Shown: positions 18,754-27,840 of the stretch, piece by piece
Numbering within the stretch: the stretch's first letter is position 1
How the letters are laid out: every line of letters starts with the position of its first letter
Assembly (NCBI GenBank): GCA_902810755.1
Contig: CADDYT010000004.1
Span: 1-64,000 of the forward strand
DNA length: 64,000 bases
Direction: 5' to 3'
Origin: Chloroflexota bacterium
GTDB lineage: Bacteria; Chloroflexota; Ktedonobacteria; Ktedonobacterales; Ktedonobacteraceae
Made by a program: the position numbers and the translations under genes
Notes under the pieces: generated by a model
Databases searched by the model: none
What the model saw: the letters and a program-made list of their open reading frames with translations, nothing else
What the model was told of the DNA's origin: nothing

Positions 18754-20328
18754 ATGATATTTGCAAGTCCATTAACCTGGCTTATTCTGCTGCCGGTGCT
18801 GGGGGCGATAGCGACGATACTGGCGCCGAGACCGGTAGCGCGCTGGCTGGCCCTGCTCTTCACGGCAGGCACCTTCGCGCTCTCGCTGGGGCTGTTCTTC
18901 AACATCGCCCTCAACGGCTATAACTTCGGCGATCTGCTGAATCCCGCCTATGCGACGAAAATGCCCTGGCTCGATTTCACGGCTGGCTCGGTGCATTTCA
19001 AAATTGACTATTTCCTGGGTATTGACGGCTTGAGCCTGCCCATGGTCATTTTGAACGCGCTGCTGACGATGCTGGCGATCATCGGCGGCTGGGAGAAGCC
19101 GCGCGTCAAAGAATACATGGCGCTGATCCTGCTGCTGGAAGCGGCGGTGATGGGCGTCTTCCTGGCTTTAGACCTGTTGCTCTTCTTCCTGTTCTGGGAA
19201 GGCGAACTTGCGCCGATGTTCATACTCATTGGCGTCTGGGGCAGCGAGACGATGAAGCATGGCATGCCGGGGCGCATCTACTCGGCCTGGAAGTTCCTGC
19301 TCTACACATTTTTCGGCAGCGCCTTCATGCTGATCGGTATTCTGCTGCTCTACTTCAGCCTGGGCGGGCAGACGGCGGATATGCGGTTTTTCGCAACGCA
19401 TTTCCAGCATGGGACGGTGAGCTTCCTGGGCATCACGATGGGCCTGCAACTGCTCACCTTCCTGCTCATCTACCTGGGCTTTGCCGTCAAAATCCCCATG
19501 TTCCCCTTCCATACCTGGCTGCCGGACGCGCATACCGACGCGCCTACCGAGGTGAGCGTGATCCTGGCCGGTATCCTGCTCAAGATGGGAGCTTACGGGC
19601 TGATTCGTGTCTGCCTGACGCTGCTTCCTGTGGGCGTGCAGCAATTCGCGGGCTGGCTGGCCGTGCTGGCGGTCATTAATATCATCTACGGCGCGGGCAT
19701 CTGCCTGGTGCAGAAAGATATGAAGCGGCTGATCGCGTATTCGAGCGTGAGCCATATGGGCGTGGTGCTGCTGGGTGTGGCGGCTGCGGCTGCTGGCTTT
19801 GGCGGGCTGGCCTTCCGCACGGCGGCGTTGACGGGCGCGACCATTCAGATGTTCAGTCACGGCATCATCACCGGCATGCTCTTCTTCTGCGTCGGCGTGA
19901 TCTATGACCACGCGCACACGCGCGAGATCGCAGTATTTGGCGGCGTGGCGAAGAAGATGCCGCTGCTGGCGACGTTCTTTACCTTTGCAGGGCTGGCCTC
20001 GCTCGGCCTGCCGGGGCTGGCCGGGTTCGTCGCCGAATATATAACCTTTACGTCCAGCTTCCCCATCTGGACACCCATTACGGTCGTCTCGGTCTTTACT
20101 ATGATCCTGACGGCCAGTTACCTGCTCTGGATGCTCAAGCGCGTCTTCTACGGCCCGTTCAACACGCGCTGGCAGTGGCTGCCCGACGCGACCATACGCG
20201 AGTCGATCCCGCTCTACGCGCTGTCGGCCTTTATCGTCTTCGTGGGTATCTATCCCGCGTTTCTGATCAATGTGATTACGCCCAGCCTGACTGCGATTAT
20301 GCACACGGTCAGTCTGGTCTTGCATTAG
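18754..20328 (+). CDS. nuoM: NADH-quinone oxidoreductase subunit M
   Basis: This 524-residue proton-pump subunit has about 14 helices. Family motifs are DGLSLPMVILNALLT, LFFLFWEGELAPMFILIGVW with its essential Glu, and FAVKIPMFPFHTWLPDAHT. ATG 18754 follows AAGGATCG. It lies between nuoL and nuoN, 17 bases before the latter, in the conserved gene order. Confidence 0.95.
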   Translation: MIFASPLTWLILLPVLGAIATILAPRPVARWLALLFTAGTFALSLGLFFNIALNGYNFGDLLNPAYATKMPWLDFTAGSVHFKIDYFLGIDGLSLPMVILNALLTMLAIIGGWEKPRVKEYMALILLLEAAVMGVFLALDLLLFFLFWEGELAPMFILIGVWGSETMKHGMPGRIYSAWKFLLYTFFGSAFMLIGILLLYFSLGGQTADMRFFATHFQHGTVSFLGITMGLQLLTFLLIYLGFAVKIPMFPFHTWLPDAHTDAPTEVSVILAGILLKMGAYGLIRVCLTLLPVGVQQFAGWLAVLAVINIIYGAGICLVQKDMKRLIAYSSVSHMGVVLLGVAAAAAGFGGLAFRTAALTGATIQMFSHGIITGMLFFCVGVIYDHAHTREIAVFGGVAKKMPLLATFFTFAGLASLGLPGLAGFVAEYITFTSSFPIWTPITVVSVFTMILTASYLLWMLKRVFYGPFNTRWQWLPDATIRESIPLYALSAFIVFVGIYPAFLINVITPSLTAIMHTVSLVLH

Positions 20329-20345
20329 AAGGGGGGTGAGGAATT

Positions 20346-21842
20346 ATGCCTGTACAAGCATTTCAACCGGGCGATCTCTACCTGCTCTCGCCGGAATTGA
20401 GCATGGCCCTGCTGGCCCTGCTGGTGATGGTCGTCGACCTGTTTGTGCGACGGCGCATCGTGACGGTGACGGTCGCCCTGGTCGGCCTCATTATTCCTCT
20501 GGCCTTTACCATCTCGCTGGCGCTTTCGCTGGATTTCTCGGTAGCGCACCGCGCCTTCTTCGGTATGCTGGTGGTCGATCAATACGCCATCTTTTTCCAG
20601 ATCGTCTTCCTGATTATCGGCGCGGTCATGCTGCTGGCCTCCTATAGCTATGTCGGCAAATACGTGCGGGCGGATGGCGAGTTCTACACGCTGATGCTCT
20701 TCTCGCTGACCGGCGCGATGTTGATGGCCAGCACGACCGAACTGATCTCCATCTACATCTCGCTGGAACTGACGAGCATCCCGCTCTACGTGATGGCGGG
20801 CCTGATTCGCACCAGCGAGCGTTCGGCGGAGGCAGCCGTCAAGTACGTGCTGCTAGGGGCCATGTCCTCAGCCATCCTGCTCTACGGCTTCGCCCTGCTC
20901 TATGGTCTGACGGGAACCACCGATCTGATGGGCATTGCCACCTCGATCAAGACCGGCTTCCACAACGGCAACGTGATGGAACTGGTGGCCGACCTCTTCA
21001 TCATCGCCGGTTTTGGCTTCAAGATTTCGGCGGTCCCCTTCCATATGTGGGCGCCCGATATCTACGAGGGCGCGCCCACTCCGGCCACCGCCTTCTTCTC
21101 GGTGGCATCGAAAGCGGCTGGCTTTGCCGCCTTGATTCGCGTCTTCATGGATGGCGGCCTCTTCCAGATCAACCTGCTTTCTCTGGTCGTCATTCTGAAC
21201 ATCGTTGCCATTTTGACGATGACGCTGGGCAATTTTGTCGCTGCCGTGCAGACGAACGTCAAGCGCATGATGGCCTATTCGAGCATCGCGCAGGCGGGCT
21301 ACATCCTGGTTGGCTTCACGGCCAGCGTAGCGAGCAAGTCCTCGGCGGGCAACGCGGCGGTATTGTTCTTCATTCTGGTCTACGTGGTCACCAATCTGGG
21401 AGCCTTCTCCGGTATCATCGCGCTGGCGAACGCGACGGGCGGCGAGCGCATCGAAGATTTTCGCGGGCTGGCGAAGAAAGCGCCCCTGCTCAGCGCGGGA
21501 ACCGCCATCTGCCTGCTCTCGCTGGCCGGCATCCCCCCGACGGCGGGCTTTGTCAGTAAGGTGTTCATCTTCACCGCCGCCTGGGGCGAGGGCCAGACGC
21601 TGCTGGTCGTTGTGGCGCTCATCAACAGCATCGTCTCGCTCGTCTACTATGGCCGGATCATCAAGGCCATGTACTTCGATGCCCCGCTCAAAGAGGAGCG
21701 CCTGGCAACGCCCATCGGCCTCAGCGCCTCCATCTCGCTGACGGCAGCGGCGGTGATCGTGATTACCTTCGCCTCGCAGGTCATCCTGGCAATAGCCAAT
21801 CCCGCCGCCGGCAGCCTGCTGGCGTTCTTGCTAGGGAGATAG
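20346..21842 (+). CDS. nuoN: NADH-quinone oxidoreductase subunit N
   Basis: This 498-residue antiporter-like subunit shows SLELTSIPLYVMAGLIRT, FKISAVPFHMWAPDIYEGAP and the Lys-bearing VKRMMAYSSIAQAGYILVG. AAGGGGGG precedes the ATG. It is the last gene of the nuoJKLMN operon. Its final codons and the bases after its stop are copied again 73 bases downstream (21892-21932). Confidence 0.95.
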   Translation: MPVQAFQPGDLYLLSPELSMALLALLVMVVDLFVRRRIVTVTVALVGLIIPLAFTISLALSLDFSVAHRAFFGMLVVDQYAIFFQIVFLIIGAVMLLASYSYVGKYVRADGEFYTLMLFSLTGAMLMASTTELISIYISLELTSIPLYVMAGLIRTSERSAEAAVKYVLLGAMSSAILLYGFALLYGLTGTTDLMGIATSIKTGFHNGNVMELVADLFIIAGFGFKISAVPFHMWAPDIYEGAPTPATAFFSVASKAAGFAALIRVFMDGGLFQINLLSLVVILNIVAILTMTLGNFVAAVQTNVKRMMAYSSIAQAGYILVGFTASVASKSSAGNAAVLFFILVYVVTNLGAFSGIIALANATGGERIEDFRGLAKKAPLLSAGTAICLLSLAGIPPTAGFVSKVFIFTAAWGEGQTLLVVVALINSIVSLVYYGRIIKAMYFDAPLKEERLATPIGLSASISLTAAAVIVITFASQVILAIANPAAGSLLAFLLGR

Positions 21843-21932
21843 GGCTTAACTAACCGGCCACTACCTCGACCATTATCCAGCCAGGGGATGGCTGGCGTTC
21901 TTGCTGGGGAGATAGGGCTTAACTAACCGGCC
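21819..21932. repeat. Direct repeat of the nuoN 3' end
   Basis: A 41-base segment at 21819-21859, spanning the last seven codons of nuoN and its stop, recurs at 21892-21932 with one mismatch. The second copy is noncoding and lies next to the palindromic element at 21942, so it may be a by-product of that insertion. Confidence 0.75.
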
Positions 21933-21941
21933 CGTACCTCA

Positions 21942-22039
21942 CAGGCCGACCGCAAGGGTCGGCCCTACTATATACGGCGGCTCCACAAGCCGTGCGAATG
22001 TATTGTGTATAGTAGGGCCGACCCCTTGCGGTCGGCCTG
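21942..22039. repeat. Palindromic repeat, CTACTATATA family
   Basis: Left arm CAGGCCGACCGCAAGGGTCG, then GCCCTACTATATAC, is mirrored by GTATAGTAGGGCCGACCCCT and TGCGGTCGGCCTG, with about 30 bases between. It carries no gene. Relatives lie at 4567-4665, 24127-24261 and 51614-51764. Confidence 0.75.
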
Positions 22040-22154
22040 CGCGCACTCTCTGTCCTCTTTCTGTCAGCAGGAACTTTTTGCCGCTTGCCAGCGTCTCTCC
22101 GATGGTATAGCCTCGTTCGTCTGTTTTTGCTATTTCATCAGGGGAGAATGTTCT

Positions 22155-24110
22155 ATGAATACGTTCGCAAGAAAAAGCTATATTGGCTCATGCCTCGCTC
22201 TGCTTCTACTGGTATGCTGCCTGCCTGCCTGTGGGACGAATTTTCCTGCTACCACCTCGTCTGGTACGCCCCCGCCCTTGAAGTTCAGTAATATTCCGTT
22301 GGGCAAGGGGACAGACCCTGAGCCGGGGACTGATGGCAAGCCCGCTCCGCTGCCCAACGGGCATAGCGAATCTATTATCGTCTCCAACGGTGTGGCGTAT
22401 GTCGGCTCTGATAATGGCATGCTCTACGCGCTTGATACGACTGGCGGCACGGTGCGCTGGAGCTATAAGATTGGTGCGGCGGTCTGGCTGTATAGCGTTT
22501 CCGCTGGCATGGTTTATGCCGCAGGGGATACGGCGCTATACGCGCTGAACGCGGATAGTGGGAAGCTACTCTGGCGGTACCAGGGGAGTAAATGGATTTC
22601 TCAGGCCATTGTTGTTGCTGGAACGGTTTACATGGCGACTTCCGCCGAAAACAATGCCTCAATCATTGTGGCCTTGCGTGCAGCGGATGGCGGAAAGCTG
22701 TGGACCTATAGCGTTTCTGCGGCGACACCGGCCTTGATGGGCGTAGCAGATGGCGTCGTATATGTCGCTGCGTCGTCAGAGGGGCCTGGTGGTCTCTCTG
22801 TCAGGGCCATCTCGGCTTTGCGAGCCGGCGACGGGCAACTATTGTGGAATATGACGCCGCGCACTGACGCGGGCCTGGCGAATGGCGGTATCGTGGCGGC
22901 AAACGGCCTCGTCTATTGCGCGACCTCGCAGGGCGATATTTATGCATTGCGCACAGATACAGGGCGTGTAGCCTGGCATGTTAGCCAGTCCTCAGTACCA
23001 GGCTTGCCGCCTAACGCGCCCACTCCTGTACTTGCCAATGGTCTACTCTATGTTAGTAGCCCTCTGGGCCTCTTTGCCTATAATGCCAGTGATGGTAGAC
23101 TGGTATGGCAGCACAAGGCCCCGTTTCCTGGTGGCCCGATTGTTGTAGCGCCGGTTATAGTGAATGGGGTCGTGTACTCTGGCGGTCAGAGAGAGACAAT
23201 TCTTGCTTTGCGCGCCAGCGATGGCAAGCTGCTCTGGCAGTACAGTACAGGCGGCGTTGCCAATGCGCTGGCAGTGATTGACGGCATGGTTATCAACTAT
23301 TCAGGCCCCGTCGAAGCCCTGCGCGCCAGCGACGGCAAGCTGCTCTGGCAGCAGAACGTCAATATCTCAGGTGAGGGTTCTGACGCGGCAGGGCCGGAGA
23401 CGATCGGTGATGGCGTGGTGGTGGTCGGTGGCGATGACGGTGTGGTGCAGGCCATCCGTGTCAGCGACGGCAAATTGCTCTGGCATTACGCCATTCGGGA
23501 GCTACCTGTGCAAAGTCCCCCCGTCTATAGCGCGTTTATCTTCTTCTCCTCGTCCATAACCTACCAGCAGGCATTGGAGACTGTGACCAGTCTCGGCCTG
23601 AAAACCTTTGCCGATTGCCAGTTTGGCGCGTGGGTTTCGTCCGATAATAAAACCTTTTTCGGCAATGACCACGAGATGACGGTGCTGGCAACCGTCAATT
23701 CGGCCCCCCTCTGGTTCGATAGGCTGCAAGCTACGAACGGTATCAAAATGGTGCAGCCAGATGGTCCTCATAGCTGCCCCCTCATGCGGCCTGGCAATGG
23801 CGCGAAGTACCTGCCCGCCTCGCAGGCAAACACCTACATACAGGTGACATTTGCCAGTACGACACAATATGCAACGGCGCTGGATGCCGTCAACGCCCTC
23901 GGCTTTCGCCTGGCCGACCCCTGCTACGAGCAGGCGCGAGCGCAGGGCCACAAACCAATATGGCAATCGCAGGATCAGTCAAACACCTTCAACCAGTCGC
24001 ATACGCTCATTCTGGCGACAACCAGCACTAACGCTGTGACGTGGCAAAAACAGCTGGGGAGCGTGAAAGGCGTGGTGAAGGTGGCGACACCGTTTAAGGC
24101 GATGTGCTGA
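22155..24110 (+). CDS. PQQ-type beta-propeller lipoprotein
   Basis: This 651-residue protein has a lipoprotein signal (hydrophobic LALLLLVCCLPAC, lipobox Cys at about residue 27). Many repeats of the form ALRASDGKLLWQY or ALDTTGGTVRWSYKI make a pyrrolo-quinoline-quinone-like (BamB-like) eight-blade propeller up to about residue 455. The C-terminal 190 residues hold two related units (QQALETVTSLGLKTFADC and ATALDAVNALGFRLADPC) of unknown function. It probably acts at the outer face of the membrane in protein or ligand binding; enzyme residues were not identified. ATG 22155 follows GGGGAG. Palindromic repeats flank it on both sides. Confidence 0.8.
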   Translation: MNTFARKSYIGSCLALLLLVCCLPACGTNFPATTSSGTPPPLKFSNIPLGKGTDPEPGTDGKPAPLPNGHSESIIVSNGVAYVGSDNGMLYALDTTGGTVRWSYKIGAAVWLYSVSAGMVYAAGDTALYALNADSGKLLWRYQGSKWISQAIVVAGTVYMATSAENNASIIVALRAADGGKLWTYSVSAATPALMGVADGVVYVAASSEGPGGLSVRAISALRAGDGQLLWNMTPRTDAGLANGGIVAANGLVYCATSQGDIYALRTDTGRVAWHVSQSSVPGLPPNAPTPVLANGLLYVSSPLGLFAYNASDGRLVWQHKAPFPGGPIVVAPVIVNGVVYSGGQRETILALRASDGKLLWQYSTGGVANALAVIDGMVINYSGPVEALRASDGKLLWQQNVNISGEGSDAAGPETIGDGVVVVGGDDGVVQAIRVSDGKLLWHYAIRELPVQSPPVYSAFIFFSSSITYQQALETVTSLGLKTFADCQFGAWVSSDNKTFFGNDHEMTVLATVNSAPLWFDRLQATNGIKMVQPDGPHSCPLMRPGNGAKYLPASQANTYIQVTFASTTQYATALDAVNALGFRLADPCYEQARAQGHKPIWQSQDQSNTFNQSHTLILATTSTNAVTWQKQLGSVKGVVKVATPFKAMC

Positions 24111-24126
24111 GCGGGGTTATGCCTTC

Positions 24127-24261
24127 AACAGGCCACCGGGTACAGGCCATCCGCAAGAGGTGGCCCTACTATATAGTACGGCGCAACAAGCTGCGTCAGC
24201 TATCGTATATAGTAGGGCCACCCCTTGCGGGTGGCCTGTGGCCTGTACCCGGTGGCCTGTT
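24127..24261. repeat. Palindromic repeat, CTACTATATA family (long arms)
   Basis: Arms of about 50 bases (24127-24177 and 24205-24261) mirror each other around GGTGGCCCTACTATATA. Outside the shared core they also pair through GGCCACCGGGTACAGGCC. The right arm continues into a tandem array. Confidence 0.7.
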
Positions 24262-24350
24262 GCGGGTGGCCTGTGGCCTGTACCCGGTGAACTCTTGCGG
24301 GTGGCCTGTGGCCTGTACCCGGTGAACTCTTGCGGGTGGCCTGTGGTCTG
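24225..24350. repeat. 35-bp tandem repeat, three full units plus a partial
   Basis: Units begin with TTGCGGGTGGCC at 24225, 24260, 24295 and 24330, and the last decays into shorter GTGGTC-type repeats. The unit is the right arm of the palindrome, so it probably arose from it by slippage. There are no spacers, so this is not a CRISPR. Confidence 0.8.
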
Positions 24351-24466
24351 TGGTCAGTGGTCGGTGGCCTTTTGTATCCTGTGAGCCTGTTGTACCCTGT
24401 GAGTTATCCCGGCCTTTGCGCCCGTCGGCAAATCAAAACGAAATGCTCATTGTCAGCGTGATATCC

Positions 24467-24495
24467 TTGCTAGCCTACTGCTCAGGCCCTATAAT
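24467..24495 (+). promoter_or_regulatory. Sigma-70-type promoter of pentapeptide gene
   Basis: TTGCTA at 24467 and TATAAT at 24490 are 17 bases apart. Transcription would begin near 24502, about 30 bases before the GTG start at 24533. Confidence 0.6.
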
Positions 24496-24532
24496 GAGAA
24501 TAGCCTGATTCTTAATTTCTCTCAAAAAGGGG

Positions 24533-26218
24533 GTGAATGCAATAGCAGACCGACATCATCTCAATATTCTGAAAAAAGGGGTCAGTGCGTGGAATGACTG
24601 GCGAGAAAAGCACCGCGACGTGCAACCGCAGCTGAACGGCGCGGACCTGCGGCGGGCGCAACTGGCCGGGGCGCAACTTAGCCGGGCTAATCTGTATGGC
24701 GCGAATCTGAGCGGGGCCGACCTGAGCGGCGCGAACCTGCAACATGCGACGCTGAATGGTGCAACGCTGCATGCGGCCAGCCTGCGCGAGGCCAATCTGT
24801 CTCAGGCCACATTAAGCGGTGCCGACCTCAAAGAAGCTCGTTTCGATGGCGCGGACTTGCGCGAGGCGCGCCTGAACTGGGCGAATCTTTATGGCACAAA
24901 TCTGAGTAGAGCGAATCTGAACGGCGCAGACCTACGCGAGACTCATCTGTACGAGGTTGACCTGAGCGGCGCGAACCTCAGTTATGCCAGCCTGAGCGGC
25001 GCCGATTTAGGTGCCACCAATCTCTATGCGGCACGCCTGATCGGCGCCGATCTCACGGGCGCGAGCCTGGCGAATGTCAACCTGAGTGAGACGGACCTGC
25101 GGCAGGCGCGCTTGATCGGTGCGAATATGGAGCAGGCGCAACTCAGCCGCGCGCACCTGGACGGGTTGCCGCTGGCAGGCGCGCATTTACGTGAGGCGCG
25201 ACTGGATGGAGCGCACCTGCGTGGCGCGAACCTGCGCGGCGCACACCTGGATGACGCCAATCTCACAGACGCTGACCTGCGTGAAGCGAATCTGAGCGAG
25301 GCTGGCCTGAGCGGTGCCAGCCTGAGCGGTGCCAATCTGAATGGGGCCGATCTGAGCAATGCAGACCTGAGCGATGCCGATTTAGAGGGGGCCAGTCTGT
25401 GGGGGGCGAATTTGAGCGGCGCACACCTGCAGGGCGCGTGCTTCTCCGGCGCCATTCTGCGCGGCGCGCGACTGGGCGGCGTGCATCTTGGCGAACTCGA
25501 CCTGCGCAACGTGAACCTGAGCGGCGCCGATCTGAGCGAGACCGACCTGAGCGGCGTCGATTTTCATAATATCACCTTGAGTCGCGCGAACCTGCATGCT
25601 ATTTGCCTGCGCGGCATGCAACTCGCCGATATGAACCTGAGCGGTGCCGATTTAAGCGAGGCTGACCTGAGCGACGCAGACCTGCGTGAAGCGAATCTGG
25701 GAGGCGCGAACCTGAGCGGCGCCACCTTGCAGCGCGCCAATCTCACACGCGCGAACCTGAGCGGCACGCAACTCAATGCAGCCGATCTTACAGAGGCTCA
25801 GATCAGTAAAGCCTACCTGATAAGAGCCGAGGCGAGCGGGGCTAACCTCAGAGCGGCAAATCTGAGCGGGGCTGATCTGCGCGAGACGGCGCTGCTGGAA
25901 GCCAACCTGAGCCACACAGATCTGAGCCGCGCCAATCTCTCGCAAGCCGATCTGCGCTCGGCGAACCTGAACGGGGCCGATCTCTATATGGCCGATGTGA
26001 GCGAGGCTAACCTCACCAGCGCCGATCTAAGCGGCGCTGACCTGCGTGGCGCAGACTTCAATCACGCCGATCTGCGCGGCACCCACCTCGATGCCGCCCG
26101 TCTCGCTGGCGCCCGACTCACAGGCCCGCTTCCCCCACACGATGTAGCGTCCGCAGGCTCCAATGACTTCCCGTCAATCGACGATGAGGTTTCGGTGAAC
26201 ACTGTGGGCATCCCGTAG
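24533..26218 (+). CDS. Pentapeptide-repeat protein
   Basis: This 561-residue protein has a helical head of about 35 residues (LNILKKGVSAWNDWREKH), followed by about 95 to 100 repeats of A(D/N)LSG type, for example ANLSGADLSGANL. These fold into a right-handed square beta-helix. Members such as MfpA mimic DNA and shield gyrase, but many have no known role, and nothing here shows a gyrase function. No signal peptide is seen. GTG 24533 is the only start that keeps the head; AAGGGGG overlaps it closely, so the start is moderately sure. The GC-rich repeats leave long false open frames on the other strand. Confidence 0.85.
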   Translation: MNAIADRHHLNILKKGVSAWNDWREKHRDVQPQLNGADLRRAQLAGAQLSRANLYGANLSGADLSGANLQHATLNGATLHAASLREANLSQATLSGADLKEARFDGADLREARLNWANLYGTNLSRANLNGADLRETHLYEVDLSGANLSYASLSGADLGATNLYAARLIGADLTGASLANVNLSETDLRQARLIGANMEQAQLSRAHLDGLPLAGAHLREARLDGAHLRGANLRGAHLDDANLTDADLREANLSEAGLSGASLSGANLNGADLSNADLSDADLEGASLWGANLSGAHLQGACFSGAILRGARLGGVHLGELDLRNVNLSGADLSETDLSGVDFHNITLSRANLHAICLRGMQLADMNLSGADLSEADLSDADLREANLGGANLSGATLQRANLTRANLSGTQLNAADLTEAQISKAYLIRAEASGANLRAANLSGADLRETALLEANLSHTDLSRANLSQADLRSANLNGADLYMADVSEANLTSADLSGADLRGADFNHADLRGTHLDAARLAGARLTGPLPPHDVASAGSNDFPSIDDEVSVNTVGIP

Positions 26219-26339
26219 CGGGCAGCGGTGTGTCGCGTAGATATGGACTCCGTAGGTGCCGATTGATCGTGGGACCCGGTAGAGAGGGGCTAACGACCCC
26301 TGGATACTACCGGTATATGAACTGTGACAACCGAATGAT

Positions 26340-26526
26340 GTAGACGCTGTAGGGATAGTGTCTGTCCCCTTGCTAGCCACCAACACGGCACTCTGGCATA
26401 TCGGAAAGGCACTGCCCCCATAGGCGTTAACTTAAGGCCGCCACAGGCCACCCCTGGCGGCTGGCCTGCCTGGCGCTCGCACTGGCTTAAGTTAACGCCT
26501 ATGGGCACTGCCCCTACAGCGTCTAC
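26340..26526. repeat. Outer inverted repeat around MITE copy 2
   Basis: GTAGACGCTGTAGGGATAGT (starting at 26340) pairs with the segment 26506-26526 with only two mismatches in 21 bases. The MITE lies between the arms near the right one. Confidence 0.65.
26417..26504. mobile_element. MITE-like element, short copy
   Basis: An 88-base palindrome bounded by CCCATAGGCGTTAACTTAAG and its complement. GCACTGCC is duplicated on both sides (26409-26416 and 26505-26512). It has the same ends as the element in the RHS core but a shorter inside, and no coding capacity. Confidence 0.75.
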
Positions 26527-26538
26527 CTTCAATACCTG

Positions 26539-26566
26539 TTCCACTTTTTCACGGATACTGTATAAT
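26539..26566 (+). promoter_or_regulatory. Probable promoter of acyl-CoA dehydrogenase gene
   Basis: TATAAT at 26561 has a weak -35 (TTCCAC, 26539) with a 16-base spacer. Transcription from near 26573 would leave a 48-base leader. Confidence 0.45.
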
Positions 26567-26620
26567 GGAGAAGTAGACTTTTGCATGGCTGTAGGCCAGA
26601 AAGAAAGAGAGCATAACGAT

Positions 26621-27769
26621 ATGGACTTTTCGCTCAATGAGGAGCAGTTGGCAATTAAACATACAGCCCGCGACTTTGCGGAACAGGAGATCAAGCCGCT
26701 GGCGGAGGAGATGGATCGCACGGGCGCCTTTCCCTATGAGCTGGTGCGAAAAATGGGCGCCATTGGCCTGATGGGGCTGCCCTTCCCCGAAGAATATGGC
26801 GGTGCGGGCGCGGATTTCCTCTCCTATTGTCTCGCCCTTGAGGAGATTTCGCGCGCCGATGTCTCGGTGGGTATTACCATGGAGGCCCATACCTCGCTTG
26901 GCGCCAGCCCATTTTTCCTCTTCGGCAGCAAAGAGCAGAAGGAACGCTACCTGCCCCCGCTGGCGCGCGGCGAGCAACTCTGGGCCTTTGGCCTGACCGA
27001 GCCAGAGGCAGGCTCCGATTCCGGAGGCACGAAGACGCGCGCCACCCTGCGCGACGGCTACTGGCATATCAACGGCTCCAAATGCTTCATCACCAATGCC
27101 GGTACCGAGATGACCGGCGGCGTCACAATTACCGCCGTGACCGGTAAACTCCCCAACGGGCGCAACGAGATTACCAACATTATTGTGCCGAAAGGCACTC
27201 CCGGCTACATCATCGGCAACGCTTACAGGAAAATGGGCTGGAAAGCCTCTGATACGCGCCCGCTCACCTTTGAAGATTGCGTTGTGCCGGAAGGAGATAT
27301 CCTGGGGCGGCGCGGCGATGGCTTCAAGCAGTTTATGCAAATTCTCGACGCGGGCCGCGTTGCCATTGCCGCCCTCTCCGTTGGCCTTGCCCAGGCCTGT
27401 CTGGATGAAGCCCTCAGCTATGCGAAGCAACGTCAGCAATTCGGCCAGCCCATCAGCAAATTCCAGGCCATCCAGTTCAAACTCGCCGACATGGAGACAG
27501 AAATCGAACTCGCGCGTTTAATGTATTATAAAGCCGCGTGGTTGCATATGCAGGGGCAGCCGTATACGAAAGAGGCGTCTATGGCGAAGCTCTTTGCTTC
27601 TGAAACGGCCAAACGCGCCGCCGATCAGGCCGTCCAGATTCACGGCGGCTACGGCTTCATGGACGAATATCCCGTCTCGCGCTACTGGCGTAGCGTCAAA
27701 ATCAACGAAATCGGGGAGGGTACCAGTGAAGTGCAGCGCATGATTATCGCCAAACAGCTTGGCTGCTAA
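26621..27769 (+). CDS. Acyl-CoA dehydrogenase
   Basis: This 382-residue flavoprotein oxidises an acyl-CoA to the 2,3-enoyl-CoA and passes electrons to ETF. Family marks are AFGLTEPEAGSDSGGTKTRA (FAD/substrate loop), YGGAGADFLSYC near residue 60 and the late DQAVQIHGGYGFMDEYPVSR. The length is typical. The upstream in-frame ATG at 26501 would add 40 unrelated residues including MITE sequence, so MDFSLNEEQL at 26621 is chosen; its ribosome site is weak. Chain-length preference cannot be read from this. It stands just before a DUF1003 gene in the same direction. Confidence 0.9.
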   Translation: MDFSLNEEQLAIKHTARDFAEQEIKPLAEEMDRTGAFPYELVRKMGAIGLMGLPFPEEYGGAGADFLSYCLALEEISRADVSVGITMEAHTSLGASPFFLFGSKEQKERYLPPLARGEQLWAFGLTEPEAGSDSGGTKTRATLRDGYWHINGSKCFITNAGTEMTGGVTITAVTGKLPNGRNEITNIIVPKGTPGYIIGNAYRKMGWKASDTRPLTFEDCVVPEGDILGRRGDGFKQFMQILDAGRVAIAALSVGLAQACLDEALSYAKQRQQFGQPISKFQAIQFKLADMETEIELARLMYYKAAWLHMQGQPYTKEASMAKLFASETAKRAADQAVQIHGGYGFMDEYPVSRYWRSVKINEIGEGTSEVQRMIIAKQLGC

Positions 27770-27840
27770 CCTGCTCATTTTGCTGGCTTTGCCCTGTCGG
27801 CCCCAATCTCGAAAAGCGCACAAAAAGGAGAGATCAACTG

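Larger units (their letters stand above)
26219..26620. other. Intergenic region with nested inverted repeats
   Basis: There is no gene. It contains an old inverted repeat (26340-26526) into which a MITE-like element (26417-26504) has jumped, and the promoter of the next gene. Confidence 0.6.

Noticed and set aside
19168..20325. Long open frame antisense to nuoM
   Set aside because: Same reason; no recognisable domain, start signal or codon pattern.
24225..24350. Possible CRISPR array
   Set aside because: The 35-base units are directly joined with no unique spacers, and no cas gene is near.
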